In this document: positions 36,610-45,351 of the stretch, piece by piece
How the letters are laid out: each line of letters opens with the position of its first letter
Position numbering within the stretch: the first letter of the stretch is position 1
Assembly (NCBI GenBank): GCA_013044385.1
Contig: JABEUN010000051.1
Span: forward strand, 1-64,000
Direction: 5' to 3'
Source of the DNA: Acidimicrobiaceae bacterium
GTDB lineage: Bacteria; Actinomycetota; Acidimicrobiia; Acidimicrobiales; Acidimicrobiaceae
DNA: 64,000 nt
Translations under genes and position numbers: made by a program
The notes under the pieces: generated by a model
Told to the model about the DNA's origin: nothing
Databases searched by the model: none
The model's input: only the letters and a program-made list of their open reading frames with translations

Positions 36610-37905
36610 TTGGGGTGGGAATCAAACCAAGGCGGCGAGGTCGTCATTGTTGGAGCTGGATTGGCCGGACTTTCGTGTGCCGCGCAACTCGAGAAGCTAA
36701 AAATCAATTATACGATCGTCGAAGCCGGAACAAGAATCGGGGGAAGAGCGACAAGTGAGAACGTCGACGGCTACACAGTCGACGTTGGCTTTCAAGTTTA
36801 CGCTGAGTCCTATCCCGAGGGCAGGAGGCTACTTGACTACAATCACCTGGAGTTCCAGTCTTTCTATTCGGGAATTTACGTCCAAAATGGGCCGGACAGA
36901 GCAGATAGAAAACTGATTTCTGATCCACGTCGATATCCAGATGCTATCTCCGAGCTGATACGACAAAGACTCATAACGACGTCCGATCTGTGGACGCTAC
37001 TCTCAGTCGGTTCGAAACTGATCTACCCATCTGGGCGGCGAAGGGTGAAAGAAGAAAGATTGGCAGATCTGTTGGGTGCCGTAGAAGACACCACATTCGC
37101 CGGTGACGTCCTCGTCCCGTTTTTGCAGGCAGTTTTCCTTGAAGATGTTCTCGACACGAAACTCGACACGGCGCTGTTTGTATTGAAGAGTTTTCTCACC
37201 GGAAATGTATCGGTACCTCTCAGAGGCATGTCCGCCATCTCAGAGCAGATTTCACGTCGACTCTCTGGTGAGATTCGACTGAACTCAAGAGTGCTATCGA
37301 TCTCTGAAAAGAAAGTCACATTGGAAGACGGAACCTCCATAAGTGCCGATGCCGTCGTAGTAGCTACAGATGCGTCATCTGCAAACTCCCTTCTCGGCTG
37401 GCCACCTTGCCAACCAGGTCGGTCTGTGGGTTACTTCTATTTCAAGGCGGACGAACGACCGCTGGACCATGCAGCAGTCTTCACGCCGGGAACCAGATTC
37501 GGCCCGATCTTGACAGTCGCCACAATCAGCGACGTGGCTCCGTCATATTCGCCTAACAACTCCCACCTGATCTCTGTCTCCTGCACAGCCAACTCAGCCG
37601 ACAACCTTCACCACCTCCCTACCGAGGCGGTCTATCGTGAACTACTCGAGCTCTTCGGTCCGTCAGTAGCAGAATGGGAAGAGGTAGCAGCCGGGGTCAT
37701 TCCCAACGCCCTCCCTACAGAGTTCGGTCCGAGGCTTCTAGCCACGCCGGATCCCAAGCTCGGCGCGTCAATATTCGTTTGTGGGGATTACACGGACACT
37801 CCATCGATTAATGGCGCACTCTATTCCGGTCGACGAGCTGCGGTCGCTGCTGCAGACCTGCTGCTTTCGGGCAAGCGACACTTCGAGCCACTGGTAGGAG
37901 GCTGA
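36610..37905 (+). CDS. FAD-dependent amine-oxidase-like oxidoreductase
   Basis: Flavoprotein of 431 residues. The dinucleotide-binding start is VVIVGAGLAGLSCAAQLEKL, followed by the second family motif VEAGTRIGGRATSE and the C-terminal FAD block IFVCGDYTDTPSINGALYSG, as in phytoene-desaturase/amine-oxidase-like enzymes. A TTG start is used (36610), without a strong ribosome site. It ends 1 bp before the carboxyltransferase reading frame, within the RBS region of that gene, so the two are one transcript. Substrate unknown. Confidence 0.85.
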   Translation: MGWESNQGGEVVIVGAGLAGLSCAAQLEKLKINYTIVEAGTRIGGRATSENVDGYTVDVGFQVYAESYPEGRRLLDYNHLEFQSFYSGIYVQNGPDRADRKLISDPRRYPDAISELIRQRLITTSDLWTLLSVGSKLIYPSGRRRVKEERLADLLGAVEDTTFAGDVLVPFLQAVFLEDVLDTKLDTALFVLKSFLTGNVSVPLRGMSAISEQISRRLSGEIRLNSRVLSISEKKVTLEDGTSISADAVVVATDASSANSLLGWPPCQPGRSVGYFYFKADERPLDHAAVFTPGTRFGPILTVATISDVAPSYSPNNSHLISVSCTANSADNLHHLPTEAVYRELLELFGPSVAEWEEVAAGVIPNALPTEFGPRLLATPDPKLGASIFVCGDYTDTPSINGALYSGRRAAVAAADLLLSGKRHFEPLVGG

Positions 37906-37906
37906 A

Positions 37907-39289
37907 TTGCTCAGACGACAACCGGTATCCACTGAGACTGAGACATCAAGGCTCGTCTCGGCAGCCAAGGGAGTGCCCGGCTCCACGGACCTGTCTATCC
38001 GCGAGATGGGCGGCCGGGAGGTGATATGGCTAGAGTCCAAACCTACCTCGAGAAAAGGCGCCTTATCCGAGCAAGACGGCCAAAGAATAGCATCGGCGGC
38101 CAGGCTTGCGCTTGCCCTCCACAAGCCATTGGTGCTCATGCTCTCAACTTCGGGGGCAGCTATTGATGATGGTATTCCAGCGCTTGCAGGATGGGGTTCG
38201 GCCGCAAAGGCCATTTCGGACTGTTCGGGCACGGTTCCGGTTCTTGCGGCGCTCGTTGGTCCTGCGGTGTCGGGCCCCGCTCTACTGCTAGGACTGGCGG
38301 ACTACGTCGTCGCGACCTCGGACTCGGTAGCGTACCTTTCCGGACCGTCAATGGTCCAGAGTTTCACTGCCGTTCCGATAAGCTCCGCCGAACTCGGCAG
38401 CTCATCAATCCATTCGTCCAAGACTGGTGTCGTCTACGAAGAGGTTTCTGACTCCAACGAGGTCATAGCTGCGCTCGAGGCCATACTCAGCTTTCTTCCG
38501 GATTCGACCGACTCATTACCTCCGAACATAAACACCATGGACAAGACCGATCGAGGCTCAGAAGGACTCCGGGAGGTGATCCCATCGTCGTCGACGGGAT
38601 CTTATGACGTAAGGAACATTATTGCCGAGATCGTCGACGACGGTTATTTTCTTGAGATCAGACGGCTTTGGTCGCCGCACCTGGTCATCGGTTTGGCCAG
38701 AATTGGAGGTCGGTCAGTCGGAATTCTCGCAAACCAACCCATGATTATGGCCGGCACGTTGGACATCGCAGCTGCACAGAAGGGAGCTCGCTTTGTAAGG
38801 TTCTGCGACGCATTCAATATCCCCTTAATCACCATCGTCGATACTCCTGGCTTTCTTCCAGGAAAGGATGTCGAATGGCGGGGCATGATTCGCCATGGCG
38901 CTGAACTCGCATTCGCATACGCCTCTTGCGGAACCCCAAGGATATGCCTCATCACACGTAAGGCTTACGGCGGCGCATATATCGTTATGGACTCGAAGGG
39001 AATGGGTAACGACCTGACGCTTGCTTGGCCTTCAGCGGAGATAGCGGTCATGGGATCCCTTGGAGCGGTTCAGATCCTTTATCGAAGGCTCGATGAAGCG
39101 GAGCAGAAGGTACGCCAGAACGAATACGAGAATATCTACCTGACTCCTTGGCTGGCTGCCGAACGGGGATACGTGGACGAGGTAATTGATCCCTACTTCA
39201 CCAGGCCGCTGCTCGCAAACGCAATCGAACTTCTAGTCACTAAACAGGAACTGCTGCGGTCGGCCAAGCATGCAAACTCCCCGCTTTAG
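37907..39289 (+). CDS. Acyl-CoA carboxylase beta-subunit-like carboxyltransferase
   Basis: Would transfer CO2 from biotin to an acyl-CoA. The C-terminal half is a clear carboxyltransferase: SVGILANQPMIMAGTLDI, VRFCDAFNIPLITIVDTPGF, GGAYIVMDSKGMGNDLTLAW, then PSAEIAVMGSLGAVQILYRR. The N-terminal half is shorter and more divergent than in PccB/AccD (460 residues in total against about 520), with PVLAALVGPAVSGPALLLGL at the expected oxyanion region. TTG start at 37907 with AGGAGG upstream. No biotin carboxylase or biotin carrier gene is adjacent, so it either works with subunits encoded elsewhere or has taken another role. Confidence 0.85.
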   Translation: MLRRQPVSTETETSRLVSAAKGVPGSTDLSIREMGGREVIWLESKPTSRKGALSEQDGQRIASAARLALALHKPLVLMLSTSGAAIDDGIPALAGWGSAAKAISDCSGTVPVLAALVGPAVSGPALLLGLADYVVATSDSVAYLSGPSMVQSFTAVPISSAELGSSSIHSSKTGVVYEEVSDSNEVIAALEAILSFLPDSTDSLPPNINTMDKTDRGSEGLREVIPSSSTGSYDVRNIIAEIVDDGYFLEIRRLWSPHLVIGLARIGGRSVGILANQPMIMAGTLDIAAAQKGARFVRFCDAFNIPLITIVDTPGFLPGKDVEWRGMIRHGAELAFAYASCGTPRICLITRKAYGGAYIVMDSKGMGNDLTLAWPSAEIAVMGSLGAVQILYRRLDEAEQKVRQNEYENIYLTPWLAAERGYVDEVIDPYFTRPLLANAIELLVTKQELLRSAKHANSPL

Positions 39290-39346
39290 GACAGTGAGCT
39301 GGAAAGATCTGGCAAATACAGAACACGAGACCGATCCGGGTAGGAC

Positions 39347-39739
39347 ATGACAATCACAGACGATCAGTGGGGACTCTTTCTTGGGAGCAAACAGGCGACG
39401 CTTTCCTGCATGTCCTCCGAATTCGGCATCCACAGCGTGCTCGTCAACTTCGTACCATCACCTGACAGATTCAGACTCTTTGTACTTTCGAGGCCATCGT
39501 CACGGAAGGTTGCCAACATTGAACAACACCATGTGGCATCGTTGCTCGTATCCGTGGGTACCTCTTATGCGAGCCTCTCCTGTACAGCTCACGTTGACAG
39601 ATCAGAGGAGTTGAGACACTCTGTCGAACAAATGTTCAGCGCGCGATACGGACGGCCGCCTCGAGTCGCAGATTCCAGAGTCATTCTCGTACTAGAGCCA
39701 ATTAGGTCACACGGACAGATACAGAAGGACCAACGTTGA
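39347..39739 (+). CDS. Split-barrel flavin/F420-binding protein (PPOX class)
   Basis: 130 residues with the look of a pyridoxamine-phosphate-oxidase-like split barrel (FRLFVLSRPSSRKVANIEQH, then VASLLVSVGTSYASLSCTAH and VDRSEELRHSVEQMF). In actinobacteria this family includes F420-dependent reductases and F420- or heme-binding proteins, which fits the F420 gene elsewhere in the window. ATG preceded by GGGTAGG. Its stop overlaps the start of the antiporter gene (TTGA). Confidence 0.65.
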   Translation: MTITDDQWGLFLGSKQATLSCMSSEFGIHSVLVNFVPSPDRFRLFVLSRPSSRKVANIEQHHVASLLVSVGTSYASLSCTAHVDRSEELRHSVEQMFSARYGRPPRVADSRVILVLEPIRSHGQIQKDQR

Positions 39740-40677
39740 TTCCGGCGCTGGTACTGATTCTGCTATCCATCGCAGTTCTCGCGATTGCATCAGACCAGTT
39801 CGTCACCGCGGCGCAGGCGATATCCCGACGACTTGGATTATCCGACCTACTCTCCGGCGTCGTGGTTGTTGGCTTTGCATCCTCACTACCCGAACTCGCC
39901 ACGGCAGTTCTTGCTTCGGCACGCAATCGCACAGACATCGCGATCTCCTCCTCGATCGGTTCCACCGCCGTAAATGCCACTCTCGTCGCCTCAATTGCAG
40001 CACTCGTTGCAGCACCGCTGATCCCAGCCCCGACGATCCGACGAGAAGGTCTCGCTGCAGTCTTATCGGGAATCGCCCTTGCAGTCGTAATCTTTACTCA
40101 TGGAGGGAGGATTGCGGCGGGCCTTCTGATATTCATGTTCGTGGCATCTACCATCTACGTGCTGCGTGGCGCCTCAGATCATAAGAAGCACGCCGAAAAA
40201 CAGCAGGGCGGTGTCACCAAGGACGTCTCAAAGTTGAGGAGTTCGAGGTTGGTCTTCAGGGGTCTCGTGGCCCTCGCCTTTACTCTGGGCTCGGCAGAAC
40301 TCTTCCTTACTTCCGCTCTCAAAGTTGCCTCTGACCTTGGCATATCCGGTGGTATCGTTGGCGGAGTCATAATAGCCATTGGAGCTTCCCTACCCGAAAT
40401 AGCAACCGCTATTCAGGCGACACGAAAGGGGGCTGGGGCTATGGTGATCGGCAATGTCGTCGGGGCCTCCTACCTAAACTGCACCTTGGCCACTGGAATT
40501 GCAATGATGATTACACCCCTGTCGAGATCTGTACGGCTTGAAGTTCCGGTAACCGTTATGGCGGGATGCCTTCTGCTCCTCTGGGTCTTCATGACGACAT
40601 CGTCAAGACTGAAACGATCCGAAGGAGTACTACTTCTGCTGCTATATGGAGTCTTTATCGCTACCGTAGGCGGTTGA
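39736..40677 (+). CDS. CaCA-family sodium/calcium (cation) antiporter, YrbG-like
   Basis: 313 residues with ten to eleven membrane helices and the two inverted alpha-repeats of the exchanger family: VVVGFASSLPELATAVLASA and the second copy IIAIGASLPEIATAIQATRK. Glutamate in each repeat is the expected ion ligand. TTG start overlapping the upstream stop, so translation is coupled. It exchanges Ca2+ or another cation against Na+ or H+; the direction is not known. Confidence 0.88.
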   Translation: MIPALVLILLSIAVLAIASDQFVTAAQAISRRLGLSDLLSGVVVVGFASSLPELATAVLASARNRTDIAISSSIGSTAVNATLVASIAALVAAPLIPAPTIRREGLAAVLSGIALAVVIFTHGGRIAAGLLIFMFVASTIYVLRGASDHKKHAEKQQGGVTKDVSKLRSSRLVFRGLVALAFTLGSAELFLTSALKVASDLGISGGIVGGVIIAIGASLPEIATAIQATRKGAGAMVIGNVVGASYLNCTLATGIAMMITPLSRSVRLEVPVTVMAGCLLLLWVFMTTSSRLKRSEGVLLLLLYGVFIATVGG

Positions 40678-40689
40678 CACAGGATTCGC

Positions 40690-41376
40690 TCATGCTTTTG
40701 CAGTGAACGGTTCACCATCAAACCGGTCTACTGAGACGAACTGCTCAACTGGACGACGCCTCAGTCTGGTGATCTCATGCTTAGGTTCTCCCAATACCAC
40801 AAGAGATGCGATGCCAAAGCCCTCTGGGAAGCCGATAATCCTTCGCACCTCCTTTTCTTGGCGACAAAGTACAGTAGTCATCACACCTCCAAGGCCTTTC
40901 TCGCGCGCCGCTAGCAGGATATTGTGGCAAAACGGGTACACGGAGGCACCGCCAACAATACTCTGCCGATCCAGCCCATTGTCCAGCACCGCCAACTGAG
41001 CCAGCTCGACCAGGACCAGAAGCATTACTGGAGAGGCATCAATATGGTCGGAGAACTTATATGGACGCGGGGTATCCCTCGCTAGCTCAAGATCGACGAC
41101 TGGCCCCCGCCATTGACCTGCATCTACTGGGGCGAATGGGACAAGGTCAGCCACTACGTGCGCCATGTACTCCCGCCAACTGAGTACATAGAGGTCCCGT
41201 ATCTGCTCGCGCAAAAGCCTGTCTTTTATGACTACTACGCGCCAACCTTGCCTATTGCCTCCTGAGGGAGCAAACCTCGCCACGTCGAGGATTTCATACA
41301 GCTCGACATCTTCTATCTGTCTATCGGTGAACTCCCGGTATGCAGCGTTACTGGCCAGAAGACTACTCAGATCCAT
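40690..41376 (-). CDS. Nitroreductase-family FMN oxidoreductase
   Basis: 228 residues. FMN-binding motifs RFAPSGGNRQGWRVVVIKD (N-terminal) and the later block NILLAAREKGLGGVMTTVLC are typical. The tail IIGFPEGFGIASLVVLGEP is also family-like. It probably reduces a nitro, quinone or enone compound with NAD(P)H. Convergent with the antiporter gene (12 bp apart). The 264-bp gap upstream shows no gene. Confidence 0.88.
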   Translation of the reverse strand: MDLSSLLASNAAYREFTDRQIEDVELYEILDVARFAPSGGNRQGWRVVVIKDRLLREQIRDLYVLSWREYMAHVVADLVPFAPVDAGQWRGPVVDLELARDTPRPYKFSDHIDASPVMLLVLVELAQLAVLDNGLDRQSIVGGASVYPFCHNILLAAREKGLGGVMTTVLCRQEKEVRRIIGFPEGFGIASLVVLGEPKHEITRLRRRPVEQFVSVDRFDGEPFTAKA

Positions 41377-41640
41377 TTGCCGAGGATAGCCGAAAAAATG
41401 CCACCTGACCTTGAGCTCGGCCGGTCATCCTAATTTAGCCTTGGTACTAACGAGACACTCTCCACAAATGCAGTTCAGTCAATCGAGTACCTAAGCCTGA
41501 ATTGGTTGCTTAGAGTTGGACTCGGCCAAGACAAAATACTTTATCGGTGTCGGAATAATCCTTCATAATGGATAGTTTTGAATGTTGGACTTTTGCCAGC
41601 TGAAGTTCGGCCGCATTCGATATCGTAAAGAGGGGACGTC

Positions 41641-42099
41641 GTGGGTAACGAAGATGCGACCGATATCCTGCACCTCCTACACATGCTGATTCGCAACCTC
41701 CGCCCTTCGCCAAGCGGCTTGGAGTTGAATGATGGAAACCGGATCGCTCCAAGGCACGTTCAGGTCCTAATACACCTCGGCAGTAATGGACAGCTGTCGG
41801 TCTCAGAGATCGCACAGAAGTTGGGCGTCAATCTGACCACTGCATCGTTGTCTGTAGCCCAGCTAGCACAGGCTGGCATGGTCGAACGGAGCGAGGATCC
41901 AAAAGACCACAGACGAACAATAGTGAAGATATCGGATAGGTACGAGAAAATTTCCAAGCTGATAATCGACGAGAAGGTCACACCTCTACAGCGAGTACTA
42001 AATGAGATGGGACCAGAGAAGACAAAAGGGCTCACAGAACTTCTGACTGACCTCAACAGGAGACTATCGAGCCAACCGGAGTTCTATACCCAGGACTAG
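41641..42099 (+). CDS. MarR-family transcriptional regulator
   Basis: Winged-helix regulator of 152 residues: VSEIAQKLGVNLTTASLSVA, then QLAQAGMVERSEDPKDHRRT is the DNA-binding helix-wing with the DxR signature. GTG start with GAGGGG before it. The same-strand MMPL exporter gene starts 130 bp downstream, so this is likely its ligand-responsive repressor. A phenolic or lipophilic ligand is likely for this pairing but cannot be shown. Confidence 0.9.
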   Translation: MGNEDATDILHLLHMLIRNLRPSPSGLELNDGNRIAPRHVQVLIHLGSNGQLSVSEIAQKLGVNLTTASLSVAQLAQAGMVERSEDPKDHRRTIVKISDRYEKISKLIIDEKVTPLQRVLNEMGPEKTKGLTELLTDLNRRLSSQPEFYTQD

Positions 42100-42229
42100 A
42101 TGCATCCGGATCAACAAGCGTACTTGTGCCATGGCGTGGCACACAGGATCGGGCAACCACAACTACGACTAAAGAGATGAAACAAGTGATATACACAAAA
42201 TTCAAGAAAGCTATCAAGGGGTAGGAACG

Positions 42230-44557
42230 TTGAGCAAGTTCTTCACATCGATCGGGAAGTATTCGGTAAAGTTCAGGTATCTGATCATCCTCGCCTGGCT
42301 CGCAGCTGTAGTCCTGCTCGTCCAATTCGGCACCCCCTTGAGCAGTGTCGTCAAGACAAATAACAGCACGTTCCTTCCGAAGAACGCGCCGAGCATACAA
42401 GCTGCAAAGCTGGCGAACCAGTTCCAGAACGTCAACGACTCCTTGGTAATCGTGGTCGCCTACCGAAATGGTACGCCGCTGACCACGGCCGACCAGCAGG
42501 CAGTACAGTCACTTGACTTCAGTTTCAGATCAGTGCCGACGGTACTGGTTTCCAAGGTACTGGCTGTCTCCAAAGATGGCGAGGCGCTGCAAAGTGAAGT
42601 CCTCTCATCAACATCCCAGTTCGACCAGACCAAGGTCGCCAACTTGGTCAAAGAGATAAGGGCGCGAATCTCAGCATCCGCCCTCCCGGCAGGACTACAG
42701 GTACACCTGGCAGGACAGCTCGCCACGACGGTGGACCAACAGTCAACCAACAACTCATCTGTCTCATCATCTCAAGGCTTCTCTGCTCTAATCATCCTTC
42801 TTATCCTCTTCGCAGTTTTCCGATCGATCCTCGCACCGTTCTTGACTCTGATACCTGCATTATTGGTCTCGGTTGCCGCTGGGCCGGTGGTCGCTTGGGC
42901 ATCCAAAGTCATAGGTTTCCAGGTAAGCTTCGTATCCCAAATACTGCTCATCATCCTGGTTCTTGGCGCCGGTACTGACTACGGGCTGTTTCTCGTCTTC
43001 AGGGTGAGAGAGGAGATGCGCAGGGGTCTGGACTCCAAGTCAGCGGTAGTCTCGGCAATTACGAAGGTCGGGGAATCTATCACCTTCTCCGGCTTCACAG
43101 TAATAGCCGCATTGCTCAGCCTCACCACCGCCACCTTCGGCTTCTACTCAGGCTTGGGATACCCGCTTGCCATAGCCATCACCCTCATGCTGCTCGCGGG
43201 CCTCACACTTCTGCCTGCACTACTCGCGATCTTCGGGCGGGCGGCATTTTGGCCTTCCAAAACCAAGGCTCAGGCGGTGAGAGATGGACTTTGGGGTCGC
43301 ATCGCCGGCCGGATTATAAAGAGGCCGATCGTGACCATCTCCCTCGGTTTGGTCATATTCGGCGGACTTGCGATCGCATCGCTCGGTAACTCTCCGTCAG
43401 GATTTGCCTCGACCAATACACCAGCCAAGGGAGCAGACTCGACCTACGGCAACAACGCCCTTTCAGCCCACTTTGCAAGCTCCAACTTCAACCCAACAGA
43501 GTTAATCTTCAAATTCAATTCGCCTGTCTGGTCAAATCCAACACCAATTGCCGAACTTCAAAACTTCCTGTCCTCAAAGAGTGCATTTACGCATCTCATC
43601 GGACCACTAGATCCGCTTGGTTACGTAGCCTTCCAACCACAGGAACTACCCGGCCTTTATGCGAAATTGGGAGATCCACATAGTCTGACCCCTATTGAGC
43701 CAGCTGGACTCGGCGTGCCCACGCATGTCTACCAAAGCTACAGAGCACTATCACAGATGATCACGCCGAACGGCAAGACTGTCCTTTTTGCCACATCGCT
43801 CACCGCAGGAGATCCATCGACGAACACCGCCATAAACGCTGTACCGGCTGTGAGGTCTATTGTCTCTCAAGCAGCGACAAAGTATGGTGCAGCCAGTTCC
43901 GGTGTTGCCGGCGAGGCTCCAGCTGCATACGACATCTCAAGTGCATCCAACAGCGACCTGTTCAGAATCGTCCCAGTCGTGGTAGTAATTATCGGTATAC
44001 TCCTAGCCATCGTCCTCCGAAGTGCCGTAGCGCCTCTCTATCTAGTGGTGAGTGTCGTGCTGTCCTATTTGGCGGCACTTGGACTCGATGTTCTGGTATT
44101 CATTGACATAAAGGGCAGCAAAGGGCTATCATTCGTCCTCCCCTTCCTCCTCTTTCTATTCCTCCTCGCCTTGGGAGAGGACTACAACATCCTGGTCATG
44201 ACGAGGATCCGTGAGGAGTCGCATCACCACAGTCTCAAAGAAGCAGTAAGGATCGCAATCGGCGCGACCGGTACCGTGGTCACTTCTGCCGGACTAGTGC
44301 TGGCCGCTACATTTTTTGTCCTCGGTACCGCCGGCGCTGGCGGTAGCTCGCAGGTGCAGGAGATAGGAGTGGGACTTGGTATCGGAATACTCATGGACAC
44401 ATTCCTGGTTCGAACCCTCCTCGTTCCATCTGCCGTTGTCCTGCTCGGCAAGTACAACTGGTGGCCATCGAAGCTCTTCAACTTCCACGCAGAGCTTGAG
44501 GCGGCCGAAAATGGTGACGCCACCGACGACGACCCTAAAACATCCATCATGGTCTGA
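42230..44557 (+). CDS. MMPL/RND-family membrane exporter
   Basis: 775 residues, about 12 membrane helices in two repeats with large external loops after helices 1 and 7. Family motifs: ILVLGAGTDYGLFLVFRVRE in repeat 1 and LFLLALGEDYNILVMTRIRE in repeat 2, both with the proton-relay Asp-Tyr. It is the type that moves lipids or drugs with proton motive force. TTG start with AGGGGTAGG before it. It is probably controlled by the MarR gene upstream and its stop overlaps the enoyl-CoA hydratase start. Confidence 0.92.
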   Translation: MSKFFTSIGKYSVKFRYLIILAWLAAVVLLVQFGTPLSSVVKTNNSTFLPKNAPSIQAAKLANQFQNVNDSLVIVVAYRNGTPLTTADQQAVQSLDFSFRSVPTVLVSKVLAVSKDGEALQSEVLSSTSQFDQTKVANLVKEIRARISASALPAGLQVHLAGQLATTVDQQSTNNSSVSSSQGFSALIILLILFAVFRSILAPFLTLIPALLVSVAAGPVVAWASKVIGFQVSFVSQILLIILVLGAGTDYGLFLVFRVREEMRRGLDSKSAVVSAITKVGESITFSGFTVIAALLSLTTATFGFYSGLGYPLAIAITLMLLAGLTLLPALLAIFGRAAFWPSKTKAQAVRDGLWGRIAGRIIKRPIVTISLGLVIFGGLAIASLGNSPSGFASTNTPAKGADSTYGNNALSAHFASSNFNPTELIFKFNSPVWSNPTPIAELQNFLSSKSAFTHLIGPLDPLGYVAFQPQELPGLYAKLGDPHSLTPIEPAGLGVPTHVYQSYRALSQMITPNGKTVLFATSLTAGDPSTNTAINAVPAVRSIVSQAATKYGAASSGVAGEAPAAYDISSASNSDLFRIVPVVVVIIGILLAIVLRSAVAPLYLVVSVVLSYLAALGLDVLVFIDIKGSKGLSFVLPFLLFLFLLALGEDYNILVMTRIREESHHHSLKEAVRIAIGATGTVVTSAGLVLAATFFVLGTAGAGGSSQVQEIGVGLGIGILMDTFLVRTLLVPSAVVLLGKYNWWPSKLFNFHAELEAAENGDATDDDPKTSIMV

Positions 44558-45342
44558 TGATGGAAGGAAACATTTGGCAGAAAACAGAAGCGTCGGGCAT
44601 ATGCACAGTCACGATTGACAACCCGGGGAAGAGCAACGCAATTAATTTCGAAATGTGGGAGGATCTGCGTCGGCTCGCATCAGAAATCGATTCTGACAAC
44701 TCGATCCGCGTCGTTGTACTTACCGGTCAAGGAGGGACATTCGCCGCTGGTGCAGACATCTCAGAATTTTCGGCAATGAGGACGGGTGACAACGCTCCTG
44801 CTTACGACAGACTCACCGAGACTGCGATCGAGGCCTTAGCATCGATTTCAAAGCCGACCATCTCAGCTATCAGAGGATTCTGCATCGGTGGTGGCGTGAA
44901 TCTAATGCTCGCAACCGACATACGTATCTGTGCGCGCTCGTCTATATTTGCCATTCCACCTGCCCGACTGGGAATCGCATACCCAAGGCGATCGCTCGAG
45001 CGCTTGGTCGAGGCGGTTGGAGAGCAGCAAGCCAAATACCTGCTCTTCTCAGCCCGACGAATCGACGCCCAAAAAGCGCAGTCGATCGGCCTGATCTCCG
45101 AAACTGTAGAGGCGGACCTCTTGGATGAGGTGGTCTCAAGTCTGGCTACTCAGATCACCAAGAATGCTCCACTATCGATCAGGGCGGCGAAGCTCGGGAT
45201 CACGGCGATGAGGTCTGGAAGCGAAAAGACGTGGCTATCAGCAGCCGAGGAGTCCGCAGAAAAATGCTACCTCTCTGAGGACTATCGCGAGGGGGTAGAC
45301 GCCTTTCTGAACCACAGATCCCCTCACTTCCATGGCAGGTGA
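44557..45342 (+). CDS. Enoyl-CoA hydratase/isomerase family protein
   Basis: Crotonase-fold enzyme of 261 residues. Oxyanion-hole segments VVVLTGQGGTFAAGADISEF and ISAIRGFCIGGGVNLMLATD are present, and the Glu-type catalytic region lies around PPARLGIAYPRRSLERLVEA. It hydrates, or otherwise acts on, an acyl-CoA. ATG directly at the MMPL stop (TGATG), so it is coupled to the exporter. The convergent acyl-CoA ligase ends 9 bp away. Confidence 0.9.
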   Translation: MMEGNIWQKTEASGICTVTIDNPGKSNAINFEMWEDLRRLASEIDSDNSIRVVVLTGQGGTFAAGADISEFSAMRTGDNAPAYDRLTETAIEALASISKPTISAIRGFCIGGGVNLMLATDIRICARSSIFAIPPARLGIAYPRRSLERLVEAVGEQQAKYLLFSARRIDAQKAQSIGLISETVEADLLDEVVSSLATQITKNAPLSIRAAKLGITAMRSGSEKTWLSAAEESAEKCYLSEDYREGVDAFLNHRSPHFHGR

Positions 45343-45351
45343 CCCGGGCGG

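Noticed and set aside
39624-39639. A near match to the SOS box, TCGAACAAATGTTCAG
   Set aside because: It lies in the middle of the split-barrel gene, has mismatches that break the palindrome, and no gene starts just downstream.
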